Source of the DNA: Gemmatimonadota bacterium
GTDB lineage: Bacteria > Gemmatimonadota > Gemmatimonadetes > Gemmatimonadales > Gemmatimonadaceae
Direction: 5' to 3'
DNA length: 32,622 nt
Assembly: GCA_947462095.1 (NCBI GenBank)
Contig: CANHNQ010000028.1
Span: forward strand, 1 to 32,622
Positions 27,523-32,622 of the stretch are shown here, piece after piece. The notes beneath the pieces are model-generated. The model was not told where the DNA came from. It saw only the letters and a program-made list of their open reading frames with translations, and did no database searches. A program made the position numbers and the translations under genes. How positions within the stretch are numbered: the first letter of the stretch is position 1; every line of letters begins with the position of its first letter.

Positions 27523-27546
27523 CGCGGCCACCGTCGCGCTGCGGCT

Positions 27547-28881
27547 CTAGCGCGGAAAGTCGGGCTTCGTTGCGTGCAGGATCTCCAGAATGGCGGCGCG
27601 ATCACTCGCGTGCAGCTGCTTGAACTCCGTACTCGCATCGGCACCGGTTAGCACGTCGCGCAGCTGCCGATAGACTTCGCGCTTGGCCAGATCAGGCAGT
27701 GCATTGAAGCTGTCGGAATAGATCAGGAAGCTCAGCGGATACCGGAAGAGGCGCGTCTCGAGATCGAGATCCCGCAACGACCGGCCCTTCGCATCACGCG
27801 GCCCCGCTTGCACGAAGTCCTGCGCGTAGGTGGTGGTACCCGTCACCGGGCCATCCAAGGTAGCCTCGCCGACAAACAACATCGCGCGCACCAGCTTCTC
27901 CACGTCGCGGCGCAACCGGGCAGCGGGCCCGCCGCCCAGCTGCATACGCGCCGTGGTGTCGCGGCCACTCACGCGCGACATCGAGTCTTCGAGCACTGCA
28001 TCGGGCGCCGATTCGTGCACGGCCGTGATGAGGTTATGTACGACGGTCTGGTGCACGAGCACCATCAGCGCCACAATGTCGCTGTGCGCCGAGAGGTATG
28101 GCGCGGAATCGAACTTGCCGGTGAGATCGGTGCGCGCACTTTCCGCGTTCATGTTGAGCTGCGCGCGATACGCCGGCTTGTCGGTGATCTCGTGCGCCAA
28201 CTTCGGCGAGTACACGTTGCCGGCATGTCCGGCGGGACCGGCCGACCCGGTCACATACCAGCCCGCAAAGCGCTGCGTCATTGGGGTGGCGTCGGTGGTG
28301 CTGCCCTCATGCACGCCCACGACGGGATAGCCGTACCGATCGGTGAGTGTCGAGATCACCATAAACCCCGGCACGCCTCCGGTCGCCGAGCGCGACTGGT
28401 GACACATGAGGCAGGTGGTTGTCTCGCGCGAGAACACGGGACGGGCACGGGGCTCCTGACTCAACGTATAAAACACCGCGCCGCGCACCGGATCGACCGC
28501 CGCGACCTCGAGAAACGTGCTCTCCTGCACGTAGCCGATGTACGCATCGTCGTTGAAGTAGATCGCACGCGGCGACCACGGCGTGATCTTGTCGGTCTGC
28601 AGGCTGGTGCGCGAGAACACGAGCCCCTGCGACGACACAGGGATGTGCAGCGCCGTGAGCACCGCCGGCAGGTAGCCCAGGAGCGAGTCGTGGGCCATGA
28701 CCACCTCGCCGGCATCGATCTGCGCCTGCAGCCGCGCGATCGGATCGTGCGTGACCGGTGCCGACCGGCGCGACGGCCGCGTCACTGACGTCGGTGAGCC
28801 GCCGAGCGTGGCCGTTCCGGCACCGATCAGCGCAACGACGGCCGCGAAGGCGCCCAAGGGGCGCCACAATCTGCTATGCAT
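27547..28881 (-). CDS. Exported/anchored protein of unknown function with single CXXCH heme-binding motif
   Basis: MHSRLWRPLGAFAAVVALIGAGTATLGG signal/anchor; RPVFSRETTTCLMCHQSRSATGGVPGFMV. Confidence 0.7.
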   Translation of the reverse strand: MHSRLWRPLGAFAAVVALIGAGTATLGGSPTSVTRPSRRSAPVTHDPIARLQAQIDAGEVVMAHDSLLGYLPAVLTALHIPVSSQGLVFSRTSLQTDKITPWSPRAIYFNDDAYIGYVQESTFLEVAAVDPVRGAVFYTLSQEPRARPVFSRETTTCLMCHQSRSATGGVPGFMVISTLTDRYGYPVVGVHEGSTTDATPMTQRFAGWYVTGSAGPAGHAGNVYSPKLAHEITDKPAYRAQLNMNAESARTDLTGKFDSAPYLSAHSDIVALMVLVHQTVVHNLITAVHESAPDAVLEDSMSRVSGRDTTARMQLGGGPAARLRRDVEKLVRAMLFVGEATLDGPVTGTTTYAQDFVQAGPRDAKGRSLRDLDLETRLFRYPLSFLIYSDSFNALPDLAKREVYRQLRDVLTGADASTEFKQLHASDRAAILEILHATKPDFPR

Positions 28882-28954
28882 CGTACCAAGAACGGTGGGA
28901 CCGCGTTCGTCCCCCCGCAACCAGCGATTCCCTCACAACGCGCAGCGCGCGCGA

Positions 28955-30079
28955 CTACGGACGCCGAGCGGGGGCGATCACACCGCCGGCCAGGAACGTC
29001 GCGATCGTTTCGTTGAGGAACCGTTTGTCCTCGGGGTTCGCCGCCGCGCCGGCGGGATGCCCCCACAGCGACGGGATCGGGACCAGCTGCACCTTCGGGA
29101 TGAACTGGGCTTCGTACCGCGCATCGCCGACCGGGAAATACAGGTCGGTTTCCGACGGCATGTACAGCACGGGCACCGTGATCGACCGCAGCGCCTGCTC
29201 GGTGTCACCGTTGAAGCCCGGCGTCGTGCCGACATCGTGCCGTTCCCACGTGTGGGCCTGCAGGATGTAGTTGTTCGCATCGGCCGAGAACCGCGTGCGC
29301 CATGACCGTACGAACTGATCGAACGTCGTGCCCGGACGCGCACTGCCCCGCCACAGTTCCTTACGCCACCATTCCTGCGAGTACAGCCACGCCGCCCACA
29401 CCATGCCGAACGCTTCCAGACCCGCCTTCGGCGGCGCCGTATAGTCACCGTTGTTGAACGAAGGGTCGGCGGTGATCGCGGCGATCTGCCCCTCGAGGCG
29501 CATGATGCCGTGTCCGTAGGTCTTCGCCGTACCCGACGTGGCCACGATGCGATCGGCAAAGGCGGGATAACTCACCGCCCACTGAAACGCCTGCTGCGCC
29601 CCCATCGAAAAGCCGATCACCGCGCGCAGGTGCGTAACCCCGAGCTGCTCGGTGAGGAGACGATGAACGATCTGCACATTGTCGCGGATCGTAGTCACCG
29701 GAAACCGCGGCCCATGAAACGGTTCCGGGGTATTGCTCGGCGATGACGACGCGCCGTTCCCGAACAGCTCCGTGGCCACCAGGAAGAGCGTGGCGGTATC
29801 GAGCGCCAGCCCCTCGCCGATCAGCCACTCGTAGCCATGATGATTGGCCATGTAGTGCGACGGCAGCAGCACCACGTTGTCACGCGCGGCATTGAGTCGA
29901 CCGTAGGTGCCGTACACGATCCGCGCCTCGGGCAACGTGACGCCGCTCTCGGTCGTGAAGTTCGTCACGACGAACTCGCCATGCGCGGCTTTGTGCAGCG
30001 GTGCGGCCTGAGCCGCGAGCGGCGAGGGGAGGAGCGCGGCCCCGAGGGCCAGCAGCACGGTCAGCGTGAGTCGTTTCAT
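28955..30079 (-). CDS. Exported alpha/beta-hydrolase, homoserine O-acetyltransferase (MetX)-like fold
   Basis: Signal peptide MKRLTLTVLLALGAALLPSPLAAQA; nucleophile elbow VIGFSMGAQQAFQWAVSYP; ITVPVLYMPSETDLYFP; SLWGHPAG. Confidence 0.82.
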   Translation of the reverse strand: MKRLTLTVLLALGAALLPSPLAAQAAPLHKAAHGEFVVTNFTTESGVTLPEARIVYGTYGRLNAARDNVVLLPSHYMANHHGYEWLIGEGLALDTATLFLVATELFGNGASSSPSNTPEPFHGPRFPVTTIRDNVQIVHRLLTEQLGVTHLRAVIGFSMGAQQAFQWAVSYPAFADRIVATSGTAKTYGHGIMRLEGQIAAITADPSFNNGDYTAPPKAGLEAFGMVWAAWLYSQEWWRKELWRGSARPGTTFDQFVRSWRTRFSADANNYILQAHTWERHDVGTTPGFNGDTEQALRSITVPVLYMPSETDLYFPVGDARYEAQFIPKVQLVPIPSLWGHPAGAAANPEDKRFLNETIATFLAGGVIAPARRP

Positions 30080-30086
30080 CGTGGAG

Positions 30087-30611
30087 TTATGGCACCGCCG
30101 TGAGCGAACAGCCAGCCCCCGCACACGTCAGCGCCACGAACACTTCGGAGCGGATCAGCCAACGCCCGTCGCGCTTCACCCACTGCGCCGAGAATTTCCC
30201 ACCGATGATAACGGGGCCATTGGGGGTCCCCTCGCGTCCTTCCCACACACCGGTCTCGAACGCGAGCGGCCACTGTGCGCTCACCTCGACCTCGTTCGGG
30301 ATACGCCGGTACACGATCCGCGGCGTCGTGGCCGCGGCGCCGGAGGCCGGCGCGCCGGCGGGCGGCTCGAACGCCGCGCGGGCGGCCGCGCGGCCGGACA
30401 CCGGCGCGCCGAGGGCGCGGCGCACGGTGATGTCGTCGGTCCAGAACGCCGTGACCGCGTCGAGATCACCGGCAGCGATCGCGTCGTTCTGCGCGGCGCG
30501 TGCCGCGCGCACCGCTTGTGCGTCGGGCGCGACCGATTGGGCCGCGGCATCGGGTGCGCCGGTGTGCATCACGACCACACCCAGCAGCATGCAAGCAAGA
30601 GAAAGGCGCAT
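30087..30611 (-). CDS. Exported SnoaL-like / DUF4440-type protein
   Basis: MRLSLACMLLGVVVMHTGAPDAAAQ signal; AQNDAIAAGDLDAVTAFWTDDITVRRALGAPVSGRAAARAAFE...GKFSAQWVKRDGRWLIRSEVFVALTCAG. Confidence 0.72.
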   Translation of the reverse strand: MRLSLACMLLGVVVMHTGAPDAAAQSVAPDAQAVRAARAAQNDAIAAGDLDAVTAFWTDDITVRRALGAPVSGRAAARAAFEPPAGAPASGAAATTPRIVYRRIPNEVEVSAQWPLAFETGVWEGREGTPNGPVIIGGKFSAQWVKRDGRWLIRSEVFVALTCAGAGCSLTAVP

Positions 30612-30622
30612 CGCACGGCGCG

Positions 30623-30982
30623 TCAGCGGTGGAATCCGGCAGCCTGCCCCAGATACGTGGGGCGCAGCACCGAGAGCGCACGCTGCACCGCCGCGTCGGG
30701 CGAGCCATATACGGTGCATCGCGTCGGGGTGAGCAGCGACATGAACCGGCCGGCGAATCGTGCACCGAAGGTCGTGCAGTGCGCGAGCGCCGCCGCGGAA
30801 TCGGCATAGCGCTCCACCAGATGACACGTACTGCCCTCGGCATTCATGTACCACTCGTACGCCACCGTTCCGGGCTCGTTGGCGTGGGTGTTGGATACCA
30901 TCTCCTCCATCAGGGTGCGGAGCTCGTCCGAGCGCCCCGGCTGCACCTGCATCTCCATCACCCAGCTCACCGGTCCGCCCAT
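30623..30982 (-). CDS. Antibiotic biosynthesis monooxygenase (ABM)-like protein
   Basis: VMEMQVQPGRSDELRTLMEEMVSNTHANEPGTVAYEWYMNAEGSTCHLVERYADSAAALAH. Confidence 0.7.
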   Translation of the reverse strand: MGGPVSWVMEMQVQPGRSDELRTLMEEMVSNTHANEPGTVAYEWYMNAEGSTCHLVERYADSAAALAHCTTFGARFAGRFMSLLTPTRCTVYGSPDAAVQRALSVLRPTYLGQAAGFHR

Positions 30983-31027
30983 AACGCTCCCTGAGAAAGA
31001 GTCCGCGATGCCGTTGGTGCATCCGCG

Positions 31028-32335
31028 CTAGCGGATCCAGCTCCACGCCATGCCGCCGAGACACGCCATCACGAGGGCAAAGCTGATCCAGCCCAGCACC
31101 CGGGCGCGGAACGACGAGCGCGCTGCTCCCATAATCTCGGCGTTCCCGGCCAACAGCAGCAAGGCGGCGATGTGCAGCGGCAAGACGGCGGCGTTCAACA
31201 CCTGACTGCTGTAGATGAGCGGAATCAGCGGTAGTCCCGGCAAGGCCACCACGCTGACACCGGCGACGGTGAGACCGACGAATGCCGCGTAGAACCAGTG
31301 GAAGTGCTTGGAGTCCAGGCTCAGCGATGCCGGCTCTCCAACGCCCTCGGCGATGGAGTACGACGTGGCAATCGGCACGATGGCCGCCGCCAACAGCGAC
31401 GAACCCAACAGGCCGACACCAAAGAAGAGCGTTGCGAACGATCCCGCCAACGGACGCAGCGCCGCCGCCGCATCACCGGCATCGACGATATGCACGCCGG
31501 CGCGGTGCAGCGTGGCCGCACAGGCGATTGCAATCGCGAGCCCTACCACGCCGGTGAGCACCGAGCCGACGACCACATCCACCCGTTCCCAGCGCAGCGA
31601 GTTGAGCGTGATCTTCTTGTCGACCGCGTACGACTGAATGAACGCCAGCCCCCACGGGGCCAGTGTCGTCCCCAGCGATGCCGCCAGCGCGATCCATCCG
31701 TCGCGGGTCAACGGCATACGCGGGACGAGCGCACCGCCGGCGACGTCCGCCCACACCGGGCCGGCAAGAATCCCATCGACGATGTACAACGCGAGGGTGG
31801 CCGAGATGGCCAGCAGCACGCGTTCGACGCGCGCGAACGAGCCGAGCACCACGACCAGCGTGATCAGTGTCCCCGCAGCGATCGCGCTGAGCCACGCCGG
31901 CAGCCCGATGAGTGAGCCGGCGGCGGCCACACCGGCATATTCGGCGCAGATGGTGCCGAAGTTGGCGAAGAGCAGCCCGAGCACCGCCGCGTAGCCCCAG
32001 GCGCGTCCCCAGCGCGCGCGCACAATGGCCACGAACCCTTTCCCCGTCGCCGCGCCAATGCGGACCGCCACGAGGTGGAACTGCACCAGCAGGATCGTGG
32101 ACGCCGGAATGATCCAGAGCAGCCGATAGCCGTGTTCCGTACCGAGAATCGAGTACGTGGTGATGCCGGCCGGGTCGTCATCGGAGAGCCCCGCCAGCAG
32201 CCCCGGCCCGAGCACCGCGAGGAACGACGCCAACGCGCCGGCTCCCGCCACCCGCATCGCCGCGAAGCGCGCCGTGATGCCTCGCCGGTGATGCGCGACG
32301 GCAGGGGCAGGGGCGCGCTTCGCGCGGTGTGTCAC
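31028..32335 (-). CDS. Nramp-family (COG1914-type) metal ion transporter, non-canonical metal-site motifs
   Basis: GPGLLAGLSDDDPAGITTYSILGTEHGYRLLW (TM1), GTTLAPWGLAFIQSYAVDKK (TM6 region), 11 or so hydrophobic segments. GTG start overlaps the upstream gene's TAG. Confidence 0.83.
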   Translation of the reverse strand: MTHRAKRAPAPAVAHHRRGITARFAAMRVAGAGALASFLAVLGPGLLAGLSDDDPAGITTYSILGTEHGYRLLWIIPASTILLVQFHLVAVRIGAATGKGFVAIVRARWGRAWGYAAVLGLLFANFGTICAEYAGVAAAGSLIGLPAWLSAIAAGTLITLVVVLGSFARVERVLLAISATLALYIVDGILAGPVWADVAGGALVPRMPLTRDGWIALAASLGTTLAPWGLAFIQSYAVDKKITLNSLRWERVDVVVGSVLTGVVGLAIAIACAATLHRAGVHIVDAGDAAAALRPLAGSFATLFFGVGLLGSSLLAAAIVPIATSYSIAEGVGEPASLSLDSKHFHWFYAAFVGLTVAGVSVVALPGLPLIPLIYSSQVLNAAVLPLHIAALLLLAGNAEIMGAARSSFRARVLGWISFALVMACLGGMAWSWIR

Positions 32336-32622
32336 TATTTGGCGGCGGCGGTGGGTTTGCGGTTGTCCGGCACAAAGTGATCGCGCGCCGGCATGCGCAC
32401 GGCGCGAAGCGCCGCAGCATCGAGCGTGGCCGTATCGGGGATGATGGCATTGGCCGACAGCAAGTACGCCGTGACCGCGTACACGTCGTCGTCAGTCATC
32501 GAGCCCGGTGCAGCAAACGGCATCGCCCGCTTGATGTAGTCGAACACCGTCGTGGCGTATGGCCAGTAGTTGCCGATCGTCTTGGTCTTGTTCGTCGTGG
32601 CAAACTGAAACTCCGGTGTGGA
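32335..32622 (-). CDS. SoxD-like c-type cytochrome, C-terminal part only (runs off the window)
   Basis: Frame is open to the window end: STPEFQFATTNKTKTIGNYWPYATTVFDYIKRAMPFAAPGSMTDDDVYAVTAYLLSANAIIPDTATLDAAALRAVRMPARDHFVPDNR. The heme CXXCH lies outside the window. Confidence 0.7.
   Translation of the reverse strand, partial: STPEFQFATTNKTKTIGNYWPYATTVFDYIKRAMPFAAPGSMTDDDVYAVTAYLLSANAIIPDTATLDAAALRAVRMPARDHFVPDNRKPTAAAK

Overview
High-GC bacterial chromosomal window. Codon usage, gene content and the DUF5916/CBM9-type protein suggest Gemmatimonadota-like origin, but this is inference because there is no rRNA or marker in the window. The core is a complete 14-gene respiratory complex I operon, nuoA to nuoN (about 6062-19455, + strand), in canonical order with nuoC and nuoD unfused. 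It ends in a clear Rho-independent terminator. Upstream are an FG-GAP/VCBS protein (partial, missed by the ORF track), a copper chaperone plus CopA-type P1B-ATPase pair, and a PAS-PAS-hybrid histidine kinase. Downstream is a set of mostly exported or redox proteins: nitroreductase, DUF5916-type barrel protein, Tat-signal FMN-dependent alpha-hydroxyacid dehydrogenase with an unexpected CXXCH motif, CueO-like multicopper oxidase, PLC/GDPD-like protein, DUF4159 protein, a single-CXXCH unknown protein, exported MetX-like alpha/beta hydrolase, SnoaL/DUF4440-like protein, ABM-like monooxygenase, non-canonical Nramp-family transporter, and the C-terminus of a SoxD-like cytochrome c. The observations I rate highest are the CXXCH motif in the FMN enzyme, two intergenic inverted-repeat elements made of short phased units, the lack of a canonical start codon for nuoJ, and the single-CXXCH protein of unknown function. 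I did not find a clear new defence or mobile system. Most of the window is ordinary housekeeping or accessory metabolism.
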